From NCBI GenBank assembly GCA_022822785.1, contig JAJEAL010000058.1, positions 1-47,901 of the forward strand: a DNA stretch of 47,901 nt. The letters are read 5' to 3'. Below, one piece after another: positions 15,572 through 25,072 of this stretch (position 1 is its first letter; each line of letters begins with the position of its first letter). The notes beneath the pieces were generated by a model that worked only from the letters and a program-made list of their open reading frames with translations, searched no databases and was not told where the DNA came from. The DNA comes from Candidatus Poribacteria bacterium (GTDB taxonomy: Bacteria > Poribacteria > WGA-4E > PCPOR2b). Both the position numbers and the translations under genes were made by a program.

Positions 15572-17707
15572 ATGGTGAAAAATAGTCAAACCAAGCAGAG
15601 CGAAAGTACTCGAGCGAAAAATAAAAAAATTAGGGTTTATGAGCTTGCCAAACAGTATGGGATAAGCAGCAAAGAGTTTGTCGAAGAACTACGTGGCTAC
15701 GGCATTCCTATCAAAAACCACATGAGTACACTGGATTTGGAAACTGTGGAGCTAGTCGAGAGCGAACGGAATATTGCAAAGCGCCCCTCTGTTGAACCCC
15801 CTGAAGCCAAAGTTGAGCCGCCTAGCCCGAAAAAGAAAACAAAGAAAGCGACAAAAGTTGCAGCGGTTTCCACTGTTGATGAACCACAAGTTACTGCCAC
15901 AAAAACTGAAGCATCCAAAGAAGACACTGCTTCAATCAGAGATGAAGAAGCCGCTACGGTTGCTCCGCAAGTTCAAGAAGGAATTACTGTTGGTCTCCTT
16001 GCTACCGAGCTGGGATTTAAAGGCACTGAGATGATCATGCGGCTGATGAAGTTGGGGATTATGGCGAGCATCAACCAGCGCCTAGACTACGAGGCACTAC
16101 AAGCGATCAGCGATCAGTTTGGGTTTGAAGCTGTTCGTAAATTGACGCTCGAAGAGCAAATCCTTCAGGACGAACCGGATGATGTGAAAAATCTTCACTC
16201 ACGTTCTCCTGTCGTTACGATTATGGGGCATGTTGACCACGGTAAAACGTCTTTACTGGATGCCATACGACAATCAAATGTCATGGATACAGAGGCAGGG
16301 CAGATTACCCAACATATTGGCGCCTATCATGTGGAATTGGAAAGTGGAAGTGTCATCTTTCTGGATACTCCCGGACACGCAGCATTTACTGCGATGCGCG
16401 CCCGCGGTGCTCAAGTGACTGATATTGTTGTTCTTGTTGTAGCGGCGGATGATGGGGTGATGCCGCAAACTATCGAAGCGCTTAACCATGCAAAAGCCGC
16501 GGGAGTCCCAATTCTTGTTGCACTCAACAAAATTGACGTCGATAATGCTAGACCCGATTATGTCAAGCAGCAATTGGCAGAATACGATCTTGTCCCCGAA
16601 GAGTGGGGTGGACAGACGATTTTTGTCGAAATTTCTGCGAAGGAACGGATTGGCATTGAGGAGCTGTTAGAAATGCTCCTCCTTGAAGCAGAATTGCTTG
16701 AGCTTAGTGCCAATCCAAATAAGCCTGCTCGTGGAACGGTCGCCGAAGCTAAACTCGATAAGGGCCGAGGTCCCGTGGCAACTGTGCTCGTTCAAAGTGG
16801 AACCTTGAATGTTGGCGATGCTTTTGTTGCTGGACGCCATTATGGAAAAGTTCGTGCTATGATTGATGATCGAGGGCATCGTGTAAAACAAGCACCCCCC
16901 TCAACGCCTGTTGAGGTCCTCGGCTTCACAGGAGTTCCGGAGGCTGGAGACCAATTTTTTGCGGTTGATGCTGAAAGAGATGCGAGAGCGATTAGCGATT
17001 CTCGACAAGCTCAGCATCGGGCGACACAACTGGGGCCACAGAGTCGTATCAGCTTAGATGACCTTTTCCAACAAATTCGGGAAGGTGATATTAAAGAGCT
17101 AAACGTTATCGTTAAAGGCGACGTGCAAGGCTCCGTCGAAGCAGTGTATGATTCCTTGCAAAGATTGAGCACAGATGAGGTCAAGATTAATATTATTCAT
17201 CAGGCAGTGGGTGGGGTTACGGAAACGGATGTTTTACTAGCGTCTGCATCCAATGCAATTGTCGTTGGATTTAACGTCCATCCCACAACCGGTGCCTTAA
17301 TCGCAAAAGAGAACGAAGATATTGATGTCCGGACCTACAGTGTAATTTACGATCTGATTTCTGATGTCCAGTCAGCAATGGAAGGGCTACTTGACCCCGA
17401 AGTTCGGGAGGTTGTCGTCGGTAGGGGAATTGTTCGAGAACTGTTTAGGACACCGCGTATGGGCACGATTGCAGGAAGCTATGTGAATTGGGGCAGAATC
17501 ATCCGTAACTACGACCTCCGCGTTTTGCGAGACAATCGCTTAATCTACGAAGGGAAGGTTGATTCGTTACGACATTTTAAGGAAGATGTTACTGAGGTTC
17601 AGGCGAACTATGAGTGTGGTATTGGTGTCAATGCCTTTGATGATTTCAAAGTGGACGATGTTTTGGAATGCTATACCCATGAGCGTATACCGCGCTCGTT
17701 GAGGTAG
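15572..17707 (+). CDS. infB: Translation initiation factor IF-2
   Basis: A 711-residue IF-2, the GTPase that places initiator fMet-tRNA on the 30S subunit. IF2N domains lie at the N-terminus (about 20-70 and 137-190) around a Lys/Glu-rich linker. The G domain has GHVDHGKT (219-226), DTPGH (265-269) and NKID (319-322), and domains II, III and IV follow to the end. It is shorter than the E. coli alpha form and close in size to forms in Gram-positive bacteria. AGGAGG stands 5 nt before the ATG, and the ylxR stop abuts it. Confidence 0.98.
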   Translation: MVKNSQTKQSESTRAKNKKIRVYELAKQYGISSKEFVEELRGYGIPIKNHMSTLDLETVELVESERNIAKRPSVEPPEAKVEPPSPKKKTKKATKVAAVSTVDEPQVTATKTEASKEDTASIRDEEAATVAPQVQEGITVGLLATELGFKGTEMIMRLMKLGIMASINQRLDYEALQAISDQFGFEAVRKLTLEEQILQDEPDDVKNLHSRSPVVTIMGHVDHGKTSLLDAIRQSNVMDTEAGQITQHIGAYHVELESGSVIFLDTPGHAAFTAMRARGAQVTDIVVLVVAADDGVMPQTIEALNHAKAAGVPILVALNKIDVDNARPDYVKQQLAEYDLVPEEWGGQTIFVEISAKERIGIEELLEMLLLEAELLELSANPNKPARGTVAEAKLDKGRGPVATVLVQSGTLNVGDAFVAGRHYGKVRAMIDDRGHRVKQAPPSTPVEVLGFTGVPEAGDQFFAVDAERDARAISDSRQAQHRATQLGPQSRISLDDLFQQIREGDIKELNVIVKGDVQGSVEAVYDSLQRLSTDEVKINIIHQAVGGVTETDVLLASASNAIVVGFNVHPTTGALIAKENEDIDVRTYSVIYDLISDVQSAMEGLLDPEVREVVVGRGIVRELFRTPRMGTIAGSYVNWGRIIRNYDLRVLRDNRLIYEGKVDSLRHFKEDVTEVQANYECGIGVNAFDDFKVDDVLECYTHERIPRSLR

Positions 17708-17761
17708 AACCGGGATAGCGACTGCTTATTATCAGTAGCTCAACATTTTCCAATTGACTAG

Positions 17762-18058
17762 ATGACGCTTATGCATATTGGAGTTTGTACTATCTGGTTA
17801 ACGATTCCGGACAGCCACTCGCTTAAACAGAAGCGACGAGTGGTTAAAAGCCTCGCGGACCGTCTGAAAAATCGCTTTAATATTGCTGTTGCTGAGATTG
17901 GCGCGCTTGACATGCATCAACAAGCTATGCTCGGTGTAGTATCAATTTCAAATGATACTAAGCACCTCAATCGTGTGTTATCTTATGTTGTCAATTTTAT
18001 TGAGGGTGCACTGTTGGCAGAATTAACGGACTATGAAACTGAAATTTTGTCCTTATGA
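17762..18058 (+). CDS. ylxP: YlxP family protein (DUF503)
   Basis: A 98-residue DUF503 protein with the family pattern HIGVCTIWLTIPDSHSLKQKRRVVKSLADRLKNRFNIAVAE. Its exact role is unknown; it is almost always found between infB and rbfA and is thought to be linked to ribosome assembly. An ATG at 17762 or 17771 (MHIGVC) may be used; neither has a strong ribosome site. Its TGA overlaps an ATG at 18055 in the rbfA frame. Confidence 0.9.
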   Translation: MTLMHIGVCTIWLTIPDSHSLKQKRRVVKSLADRLKNRFNIAVAEIGALDMHQQAMLGVVSISNDTKHLNRVLSYVVNFIEGALLAELTDYETEILSL

Positions 18059-18066
18059 GGGAGACA

Positions 18067-18456
18067 ATGCCAGGAAGACGTACAGACCGTGTGAGCGTGC
18101 TCATACAAAGGGAATTGAGCGACATCATTCAACGAGATCTTAAAGATCCGCGAGTCGCTTTCTGCACTATTTCTCAAGTCGAGGTTTCTACCGATCTAAG
18201 GTATGCGGATGTCAAGGTGAGCGTTATTGGTGACAAGAGACAAAAACGGAGGTCTATAACAGGTCTTAAAAGCGCTGCTGGCTTTCTACGGCGTGAAGTT
18301 GTTCAGCGCGTTGGCTTACGCCATGCCCCCGAACTCCGTTTTGAATTAGACGATTCTGTTGATCAATTGATGCAGATAGATCGTCTACTCAAAAAAGTTC
18401 ATACCCAAGAACGGATTTCATCGGCAGCCGATGACGAGGTAGTGGAGACGAGTTAG
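18067..18456 (+). CDS. rbfA: Ribosome-binding factor A
   Basis: A 129-residue RbfA, a KH-fold protein that assists 16S rRNA 5'-end processing and 30S maturation. The signatures are RRTDRVSVLIQRELSDII, DPRVAFCTISQVEVSTDLRYADVKVSV and HAPELRFELDDSVD. The ATG at 18067 follows GAGGGAG closely and gives the usual MPGRRTDRV start. An ATG at 18055 that overlaps the ylxP stop is the alternative. The nrnA gene begins 10 bp after the stop. Confidence 0.95.
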   Translation: MPGRRTDRVSVLIQRELSDIIQRDLKDPRVAFCTISQVEVSTDLRYADVKVSVIGDKRQKRRSITGLKSAAGFLRREVVQRVGLRHAPELRFELDDSVDQLMQIDRLLKKVHTQERISSAADDEVVETS

Positions 18457-18466
18457 GTCAGCCGCT

Positions 18467-19441
18467 ATGAAAGCGTACCGAACAATTTTGCAGGTCTTTG
18501 ACCAACATCACTCTTTTGCACTCTCGACACACGTTAATCCCGATGGTGATGCCCTCGGATCTGAATTAGCACTCTACTCCTTCCTTAAAGACCTTGGAAA
18601 ACAAGTCAAGATTTTCAACACAGATGCTGTACCGAAGAATTACACATTTCTCCCCTTCTATGATGCTATTTTGCCTGCCAAAGCCTTTCAGAGCGACTTT
18701 CCCGAAATTTTGGTTGTTCTTGATGCCGGCGTGTTAAATCGCATTGGCGAAGACCTGTCGCACACCCTAATTCCAACTAAAGCAATGGTCAATATTGATC
18801 ACCACAACACCGCGGAGTGCTTTGGCGACTACAACCTCGTTGAAACCGATGCTTCATCGACATCGGAGATAATTTATCGGTTAATCCAACATCACGGAAC
18901 GCCAATAGGAAAAGACCGCGCCCTGTGTCTTTACACAGGGATTATGTTCGATACTGGTTGTTTTCGCTATTCAAACTCGACTCCGAATGCTCACCATGTT
19001 GCTGCGGATCTGATTCAAGAAGGCATTGCTGTTGATGAAGTATATCGCGCTGTCTATGAGACCTTATCTGTTGGAACTATTCGTTTGCTTGGTGAAGTTT
19101 TCCAAACGCTAGGCACGACGCCGGATGGCAAAATCGGTTGGTTATATGTAACACAGGAGATGTTTCGCAAAACCGGTACAAGCCACGATAATGTGGATGG
19201 ATTTATCAACCATATTCGTTCGATTGATACCGTTGAAGTTGCGATTCTTGTGAGTGAGCAGAAAAATGGTGACTCAAAGGCGAGTCTACGGAGTAAATCG
19301 TTTGTTGATGTTGGTGCAATCGCTTCCGTATTTGGTGGGGGTGGGCATCAGCGTGCTGCCGGTTGTGAGATTGATAAGTCCTGTGAAGAGGCAATTGTAC
19401 AACTCGTGGCGACAATACAGCAGCGGATGAGAGATGGATAA
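18467..19441 (+). CDS. nrnA: DHH-DHHA1 nanoRNase / pAp phosphatase (NrnA-like)
   Basis: A 324-residue DHH/DHHA1 phosphoesterase of the NrnA type, which degrades short RNA oligonucleotides and dephosphorylates pAp. Metal-binding motifs are HVNPDGDALGSE (about 22-33), VVLDAG, NIDHHNT and FDTGCFRYSN. The DHHA1 domain ends in GGGGHQRAAGCEI. It is placed directly after rbfA, as in many bacterial infB operons. Because pAp arises from sulfate assimilation, it may also serve the cysC pathway, although that gene lies far away in the window. Confidence 0.93.
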   Translation: MKAYRTILQVFDQHHSFALSTHVNPDGDALGSELALYSFLKDLGKQVKIFNTDAVPKNYTFLPFYDAILPAKAFQSDFPEILVVLDAGVLNRIGEDLSHTLIPTKAMVNIDHHNTAECFGDYNLVETDASSTSEIIYRLIQHHGTPIGKDRALCLYTGIMFDTGCFRYSNSTPNAHHVAADLIQEGIAVDEVYRAVYETLSVGTIRLLGEVFQTLGTTPDGKIGWLYVTQEMFRKTGTSHDNVDGFINHIRSIDTVEVAILVSEQKNGDSKASLRSKSFVDVGAIASVFGGGGHQRAAGCEIDKSCEEAIVQLVATIQQRMRDG

Positions 19442-19590
19442 ATCTGAACGGTCACAGAGGTTGATGCACGAAGAGTTATTAGGGAATTGGGGTAGGTTTC
19501 GCCGTCAGTCATGAGTTGATTGTTTCCGGTATGTAGTCAATATGGTATTTGGATTAATTGGACTGCTTCGGTGTACCCTTTTAATAGACA

Positions 19591-20316
19591 ATGGAAATTC
19601 ACGGTGTTCTTAATCTGAATAAATCCCCAAAGCTTACCTCAAGGCAGGCTGTTGATCGCGTGAAACGTCTACTAAATGTAAAGAAGGCGGGACATGGAGG
19701 TACGCTTGATCCAGACGCTACTGGCGTACTACTCATCTGTCTAGGAGATGGAACAAAACTATTTGAAGCGTTACAGACTGGCACAAAAGAATATGAAGGT
19801 ACGCTTAGATTAGGCATCACAACAGATACCCTTGATGCTAATGGTCAAATTATTAAGACCACGGATACGAGTGAGATAACCCCTTATCAAATTCGAGCTG
19901 TCTGCCGACAGTTTGTCGGGGAAATCCAGCAGATACCGCCAATGTTCTCTGCGGTGAAACATAAAGGCAAGCCGCTGTACAAACTGGCACGACAAGGACT
20001 TGAAGTCAAACGTCGCTCAAGGCAAGTTTTTATTGAATCTATCGAATTGTTATCTTTGAATATTCCTGAAGTTCGTTTCCGTGTCGTTTGTTCGAAAGGA
20101 ACATATATTCGGGCACTCGCTGCCGATATTGGGACAACGTTAGGTTGTGGTGCTCACCTTTCAAAACTTGTTCGCACACGCTCTGGTGTATTCAAGATTG
20201 AAGAGGCACATAGTTTTGATAGTCTTATGCATGTCCCCGAATGTGCACATCAGGCTGTAATCCCAATTGAGACCGTCGATGAGATGCTGAATCGACAGTT
20301 GGTATTGCCCCAATGA
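19591..20316 (+). CDS. truB: tRNA pseudouridine(55) synthase TruB
   Basis: A 241-residue TruB that makes pseudouridine 55 in the T-loop of tRNAs. It begins with the typical HGVLNLNKSPKLTS and carries the catalytic Asp40 in GHGGTLDPDATGVL, followed by KEYEGTLRLGITTDTLDANG and VRCSKGTYIRAL-like VVCSKGTYIRALA. It is shorter than E. coli TruB (314) and lacks most of a C-terminal PUA domain, which is common. A 150-bp gap precedes it; I see no clear promoter there. ribF follows 31 bp downstream. Confidence 0.96.
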   Translation: MEIHGVLNLNKSPKLTSRQAVDRVKRLLNVKKAGHGGTLDPDATGVLLICLGDGTKLFEALQTGTKEYEGTLRLGITTDTLDANGQIIKTTDTSEITPYQIRAVCRQFVGEIQQIPPMFSAVKHKGKPLYKLARQGLEVKRRSRQVFIESIELLSLNIPEVRFRVVCSKGTYIRALAADIGTTLGCGAHLSKLVRTRSGVFKIEEAHSFDSLMHVPECAHQAVIPIETVDEMLNRQLVLPQ

Positions 20317-20347
20317 TTTTCAATGGTTGGTCTCTGGAGATTGAATC

Positions 20348-21322
20348 TTGCAGGTTTATTACGATTTAGAAACTCCTGCCGAATTGGTTCAGGAATCTAT
20401 TGTCACTGTTGGGGTATTTGATGGTTTGCACCTTGGCCATCAAGCGGTTATCCAGCAGGTATTGACACAATCAGAAAAGTTGAATCTAGCCAGTTTTGTA
20501 TTGACTTTTGACCCACCTCCGTTGGCTTTTCTTGACCCTAAAAGATGTCCCCCGGCTTTAACAACCCCTGCAAAGAAGGTTGAAATATTAGAGCAATTTG
20601 GTGTTGATGGTGTTGTATTTGTGCCCTTTGATGCTTATTTGCAGCAAATGTCTCCTGATGCCTTTGTTCAGCAGGTTCTATTGCAGCGGTTACATGCTAG
20701 ACAGGTCATTATTGGTTATGATTGGCAATTTGGTAGGGGACGGTCTGGCAACGCCGAAGCTTTGAAACAGCTCGGCGATCGGTATCAATTTAATGTTATG
20801 ACTGTCGGTCCGGTACAACTTCACGGAATGCCTGTTCATAGTACCCGTATCCGCGAAGCAATTGCAGGGGGTAACCTGAATCTAGTATCTGAGCTCCTAG
20901 GACGCCGGTATTCGATTATCGGTGAGGTAATACCGGGTGCTGGGCGTGGCCGTCAAATCGGTTTTCCTACTGCTAACATTGATCCTAGAAATCAAATGCT
21001 ACCCCCTAGTGGGGTCTACGCTATCCGGGCCAAGTTAGCAGGACATATATTCAGCGGCATAATGAATATGGGAAATAGACCAACTTTTGATGGGGTAGAT
21101 TTCCAGATCGAAACCCACCTGTTTGATTTTGAGGAGATGATATACGGTAAAAGCATAGAGATTTTCTTCATTGAAAAAATTCGAGATGAACAGAAATTTC
21201 CAAACCCGGAGATATTAGTTAATCAGATTAAGCAGGACATTGCTACAGCGAAAACCCTCCTGAAACGAAGGACGGAAATGCCTATTACTGCTGAGTCTCG
21301 TGTAAATGGAAAGAAAATTTGA
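20348..21322 (+). CDS. ribF: Bifunctional riboflavin kinase / FAD synthetase RibF
   Basis: A 324-residue RibF that phosphorylates riboflavin to FMN and adenylates FMN to FAD. The N-terminal nucleotidyltransferase domain has VGVFDGLHLGHQ (about 21-32) and HSTRIREAI. The C-terminal kinase domain has PGAGRGRQIGFPTANI. The start is TTG at 20348, 8 nt after GGAG. It is the last gene of the nusA-infB unit before the rpsO promoter, a common gene order. Confidence 0.96.
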   Translation: MQVYYDLETPAELVQESIVTVGVFDGLHLGHQAVIQQVLTQSEKLNLASFVLTFDPPPLAFLDPKRCPPALTTPAKKVEILEQFGVDGVVFVPFDAYLQQMSPDAFVQQVLLQRLHARQVIIGYDWQFGRGRSGNAEALKQLGDRYQFNVMTVGPVQLHGMPVHSTRIREAIAGGNLNLVSELLGRRYSIIGEVIPGAGRGRQIGFPTANIDPRNQMLPPSGVYAIRAKLAGHIFSGIMNMGNRPTFDGVDFQIETHLFDFEEMIYGKSIEIFFIEKIRDEQKFPNPEILVNQIKQDIATAKTLLKRRTEMPITAESRVNGKKI

Positions 21323-21352
21323 TTTACAAAACGCTTTGGTTTGTGGTATATT
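21323..21352 (+). promoter_or_regulatory. Sigma-70 promoter for rpsO-pnp
   Basis: TTTACA (21323-21328) and TATATT (21347-21352) are 18 bases apart. They start one base after the ribF stop, giving a leader of about 60 nt before rpsO. A GTAAG/CTTAC hairpin in that leader (21367-21386) might take part in S15 autocontrol. Confidence 0.7.
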
Positions 21353-21419
21353 ACCTGCATCTATATGTAAGAAATGTATAGCTTACGAAAAGAAAACGTG
21401 CAAAAGGAGGTGAATTTAT

Positions 21420-21710
21420 ATGGCTCTCGCTGTTGAGAGGAAAAAGGAATTGGTCGAAGCGTACAAAACTCATGATAGCGATACCGGATCACCAGAAGTC
21501 CAGGTAGCACTTATTCAGACTCGTATTCGGGAATTGACGGAACATTTTCGGACCCATCAGAAAGACCACCATTCGAGGCAAGGCCTCTTTAGGCTCGTGA
21601 GTAAACAGCGCCGTTTATTGCGCTATTTGTATAAACAGGATGTTCAACGGTATCGTAATCTGATTACTCAACTTGAAATTCGTGATACGATTTCAGGTCG
21701 GAGAGGCTAG
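21420..21710 (+). CDS. rpsO: Ribosomal protein S15
   Basis: A 96-residue S15, a primary 16S rRNA binding protein of the 30S platform. The family pattern is clear: KKELVEAYKTHDSDTGSPEVQ, RIRELTEHFRTHQKDHHSRQGL and KQRRLLRYL. AAAGGAGGTG precedes the ATG. It stands immediately before pnp, the classic order. In E. coli S15 represses its own translation; a small hairpin upstream makes similar control possible but not shown. Confidence 0.98.
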   Translation: MALAVERKKELVEAYKTHDSDTGSPEVQVALIQTRIRELTEHFRTHQKDHHSRQGLFRLVSKQRRLLRYLYKQDVQRYRNLITQLEIRDTISGRRG

Positions 21711-21745
21711 TAGACCGCCGTCGAACATTGTGAGGAGGAAAGATA

Positions 21746-24001
21746 TTGAAAGTTGAAATGCAGCTTGGGAGCGAGAAACTCTCAATCGAAACAGGAAAGG
21801 TTGCTAAACAAGCAGATGGTGCGGTTTGGGTGCAATACGGTGGAACGGTTGTCTTAGTCGCAGTCGTTGCTGAGAGGAGGGAATCGAACCTAGACTTCTT
21901 TCCACTAACCGTAGATTATCGTGAAAAATCTTATGCAGCCGGACGCATCCCCGGTGTCTATGGTAGACGTGAACCACGTCCGGGATCAAGTGAGCTCTTA
22001 ACAGCACGGCTAATCGATCATTGTATTCGTCCTCTTTTTCCTAAGGATTTTCAAGTGGAAGTACAAGTCATGTGTACAGTGCTTGCTTCGGATCAGATTC
22101 ACCCTGCTGATGTGCCCGCTCTTATCGGAACGTCGGCGGCGCTCAGTATTTCCGATATACCTTTTAGCGGACCTGTCGGCGCTGTCACAATTGGAAGACT
22201 AGATGGGGAATCTTGCGTTAATCCGACTTATGAAGAATTAGAAAGGTGTGAATTAGAATTTTTCGTCAGTGGAACTGACAATGCCGTCATGTCTGTCGAA
22301 GGTGGGGCGCATGAGGTGCCGGAAGATGAGGTGATTGATGCAATTGTAGCCGCTCACCAAGAGATTAAAGAAATTGTCAAGCTTCAGGAAGGTTTAATTG
22401 CGCTTTGCGGGAAGCCTACTCGCGAGTACAACACAAAAGCGATTGATGAAGAGCTGAGCTCACGGGTGCGGAACCTGGCTACGGCACGAATCCGGGAATC
22501 CATTGGCATGGACCAGAAACAAGACCGTGAAGGCTATCTCGAACAGGTACAAGCAGATGTGCTATCAGAAATTCTTGATGATGTTGAGACAGAAGAAGAT
22601 GGACCTGACATCACAAAGGATGCTGTGTCGATATTAGGCGACATCGAGAAAGAAGAGATGCGCCAGTCTATCTTGAGTGAAGGCAAACGTGTTGATGGAC
22701 GGGGAGTCACAGATATTCGAGAAATTTCAGGTGAAGTTGGAGTCTTACCTCGGGTGCACGGTTCGGCGCTCTTTACCCGCGGACAAACCCAAGCTCTTTG
22801 TGTCACTACTCTTGGGACCAAAGGGGATGAGGATGTAAACCGGGCACTTACTGGAGAGATTAGAAAATACTTTTTCCTCCACTATAATTTTCCGCCTTAC
22901 AGCACCGGCGAAGTACGGAGAATAATGGGACCAGGACGAAGAGAAATTGGTCATGGTGCGCTTGCTGAAAGAGCGATTCTGCCCGTTATTCCAGATCGAG
23001 AAGAGTTTCGATACACCATTCGTGCGGTATCTGAAATTCTTGAATCGAATGCGTCCTCTTCCATGGCAAGTGTATGTGGGGTAACGCTTTGCCTATTAGA
23101 CGCAGGTGTACCCATCAAAAAGCCTGTGGCAGGGGTTGGTGTTGGATTAATTAAAGAAGGCGATCGCGAAGTTATCTTGACGGATATGCTCGGCACAGAA
23201 GATTTCCTCGGAGATATGGATTTTAAGGTTGCCGGCACTCCTGATGGCATCACTGCTATTCAGATGGACATCAAAATTGATGGCGTGACACCAGATTTGA
23301 TGCGAAGGGCTATCCATCAAGCAAAAGATGCGCGCATGGTTGTTCTAGATGAGATGGGTAAAATTATTGATAAACCACGCGCTGAAATTTCGCCACATGC
23401 ACCGCGTATCTATGAAATCCAAATTTCGCCATCGAAGATCAAAGATTTGATCGGTCCCCGCGGCAAAACCGTTCAGGCTATTCAAGAGGAGACCGGTGTA
23501 ACAATCGACATTGAGGACGATGGAAGGGTTGAGCTTTCATCGTTCAATGCTGAATCTGCTAATAAGGCCGAAGAGATGATTCTTGCCATTACTGCGATTC
23601 CTGAAGTTGGCAAAGAATACGCCGGGAAGGTTACCCGTATTACATCGTTTGGTGCGTTTATCGAAATTATACCCGGTCAGGACGGACTGCTTCATATCTC
23701 TCAGATGGGGGATGGATATGTCCGACAGGTTGAGGATGTAATGAATATTGGGGATGAAGTGACTGTGCGTGTTATTGAAATTGATGATCAGGGGCGCGTT
23801 GATTTAACCCTTGCCAGTAATCCAGTAACATCAGATTCTACTTCATCGAATCGAGAGAATTCACGAGATCGAGGGGATTCACGCTCGCGCGATAACCGCT
23901 CAAGTAGAGGGCAGCGTGATAATCGCGGCTCTCGTCAAAATCGTGGTGGCGATTCACGGGACCGGCGACCACCAAGAATTCCCAAAGGCAGATTTTCGTA
24001 A
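21746..24001 (+). CDS. pnp: Polyribonucleotide nucleotidyltransferase
   Basis: A 751-residue PNPase, the phosphorolytic 3'-5' exoribonuclease. Two RNase PH domains are present: the first around YREKSYAAGRIPG and ELLTARLIDHCIRPLFP, the second around KRVDGRGVTDIREI and FFLHYNFPPYSTGEVRR. A KH domain (PSKIKDLIGPRGKTVQAIQEETG) and an S1 domain (GKVTRITSFGAFIEI) follow. A basic tail of about 50 residues rich in Arg, Asp, Ser and Gly ends the protein. The start is TTG at 21746, 7 nt after AGGAGG. It is transcribed with rpsO from the promoter at 21323. Confidence 0.98.
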   Translation: MKVEMQLGSEKLSIETGKVAKQADGAVWVQYGGTVVLVAVVAERRESNLDFFPLTVDYREKSYAAGRIPGVYGRREPRPGSSELLTARLIDHCIRPLFPKDFQVEVQVMCTVLASDQIHPADVPALIGTSAALSISDIPFSGPVGAVTIGRLDGESCVNPTYEELERCELEFFVSGTDNAVMSVEGGAHEVPEDEVIDAIVAAHQEIKEIVKLQEGLIALCGKPTREYNTKAIDEELSSRVRNLATARIRESIGMDQKQDREGYLEQVQADVLSEILDDVETEEDGPDITKDAVSILGDIEKEEMRQSILSEGKRVDGRGVTDIREISGEVGVLPRVHGSALFTRGQTQALCVTTLGTKGDEDVNRALTGEIRKYFFLHYNFPPYSTGEVRRIMGPGRREIGHGALAERAILPVIPDREEFRYTIRAVSEILESNASSSMASVCGVTLCLLDAGVPIKKPVAGVGVGLIKEGDREVILTDMLGTEDFLGDMDFKVAGTPDGITAIQMDIKIDGVTPDLMRRAIHQAKDARMVVLDEMGKIIDKPRAEISPHAPRIYEIQISPSKIKDLIGPRGKTVQAIQEETGVTIDIEDDGRVELSSFNAESANKAEEMILAITAIPEVGKEYAGKVTRITSFGAFIEIIPGQDGLLHISQMGDGYVRQVEDVMNIGDEVTVRVIEIDDQGRVDLTLASNPVTSDSTSSNRENSRDRGDSRSRDNRSSRGQRDNRGSRQNRGGDSRDRRPPRIPKGRFS

Positions 24002-24053
24002 CAGTACCACTATTGATATATCCGCAAAATCCGGTGAATGGAAAAAATATCAC

Positions 24054-24099
24054 GCATGGCGTGGGACGTGAGAGATTAATGTGTCTCTCGCATCTCATG
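24054..24099. repeat. Stem-loop after pnp
   Basis: GCATG/CATGC and GAGAGA/TCTCTC (24070-24075 with 24084-24089) form nested pairings after the pnp stop. No T-run follows, so this is more likely a 3' stabilising or processing hairpin than an intrinsic terminator. Confidence 0.4.
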
Positions 24100-24199
24100 C
24101 CTTGTAGACCTTAAGATTTCCTGCTCCATTAATTTGCGATTTCCACCGGACGGATTCCTCAATATTTTTTTCACTACATTTTCTGAGGGGTTATTTCAA

Positions 24200-24409
24200 G
24201 TGCAAGCCAAGCATCCCAGCCAGAGAACAAGAAGGGCAATTCACAGAGAAAGAGACCTTCTTGATCAGAAATGGTTAACCTATCTGTTGACATGGGTCTT
24301 GGTTTTGCTTGGAGTTGTTTTTGTACTTGCTCTGACTCGTCGGGAATGGATAATCCATCAAGCGAAATGGATTTTCAAGTTCGCGAAGCTGGGACTTGGT
24401 TTAGAATAA
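24200..24409 (+). CDS. Small single-span membrane protein, unknown function
   Basis: A 69-residue protein, strongly basic at the N-terminus (KHPSQRTRRAIHRER), with one hydrophobic span at about residues 25-46 (LTYLLTWVLVLLGVVFVLAL) and an amphipathic, basic end. The GTG at 24200 has GAGGGG upstream; an in-frame TTG at 24134 lacks one. I do not recognise the family. It lies upstream of two lipoprotein genes, so an envelope role is plausible, but nothing more can be said. Confidence 0.6.
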   Translation: MQAKHPSQRTRRAIHRERDLLDQKWLTYLLTWVLVLLGVVFVLALTRREWIIHQAKWIFKFAKLGLGLE

Positions 24410-24468
24410 TCTACCTTTTCCCTATCTAATCCGTTGTAGGCATTAGCGATTCACGCCAGAGGTGTGAG

Positions 24469-25038
24469 ATGAATCTTCCTCGTTTTTTCTCATTCATCGT
24501 GGCTAATTCTGCGCGATTTGCTGCTGCATTACATACTGCATTTTCGGCTTGTGTCTTGAGTATAGTTTTTGTGGTTTCGGGGTGTGGTTATGTGTCAACC
24601 TCAGACTATCTCAATCATATAAAAACTATAGCGATTTCGCCGATTGAGATTCAGGATCCGGATTTCACATTTGATTCCTCCGGTAATCCATATGATGAGG
24701 TCATTCGAAACGCACTCATTGACCGTTTTAATCAGAAATGGCGGGATGGCAATGATTCACAACTCGATGTCATTATTTTAGATTACCATCTTGAGCCTTT
24801 TCGGTATGATGCCAACAATCAACCTGAGCAATTTCGCATGAGTTTAGAGATTGAATACGAATTTACAGATCGCGTGCAGAACAAAATTATCGATCGCCGA
24901 GATAATTATCTCCAAATTCACGATTTTTACGTTGTTTCGGGGCAGGGAGAACCGCCGGAAACGCGCGAGGAAGCGGAAAGCCGGCTCATTCAAGAACTAG
25001 TTGATGATTTCTACAGTACGCTCGCTGAACAATGGTAA
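24469..25038 (+). CDS. LptE-like outer membrane lipoprotein
   Basis: A 189-residue lipoprotein with a long N-terminal signal and a lipobox VVSGCGY, where the Cys is about residue 39. The KTIAISPIEI strand right after it and the C-terminal LIQELVDDFYSTLAEQW recall LptE, the partner of LptD in lipopolysaccharide insertion. No lptD is in the window. The protein would be processed by signal peptidase II and sit in the outer membrane. This supports a diderm cell. The ATG at 24469 follows GAGGTGTGAG. Assignment to LptE rests on pattern and length, so another envelope lipoprotein is possible. Confidence 0.65.
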   Translation: MNLPRFFSFIVANSARFAAALHTAFSACVLSIVFVVSGCGYVSTSDYLNHIKTIAISPIEIQDPDFTFDSSGNPYDEVIRNALIDRFNQKWRDGNDSQLDVIILDYHLEPFRYDANNQPEQFRMSLEIEYEFTDRVQNKIIDRRDNYLQIHDFYVVSGQGEPPETREEAESRLIQELVDDFYSTLAEQW

Positions 25039-25072
25039 GCTAATAGACGTATGCTTGCGAGACCATAAGACT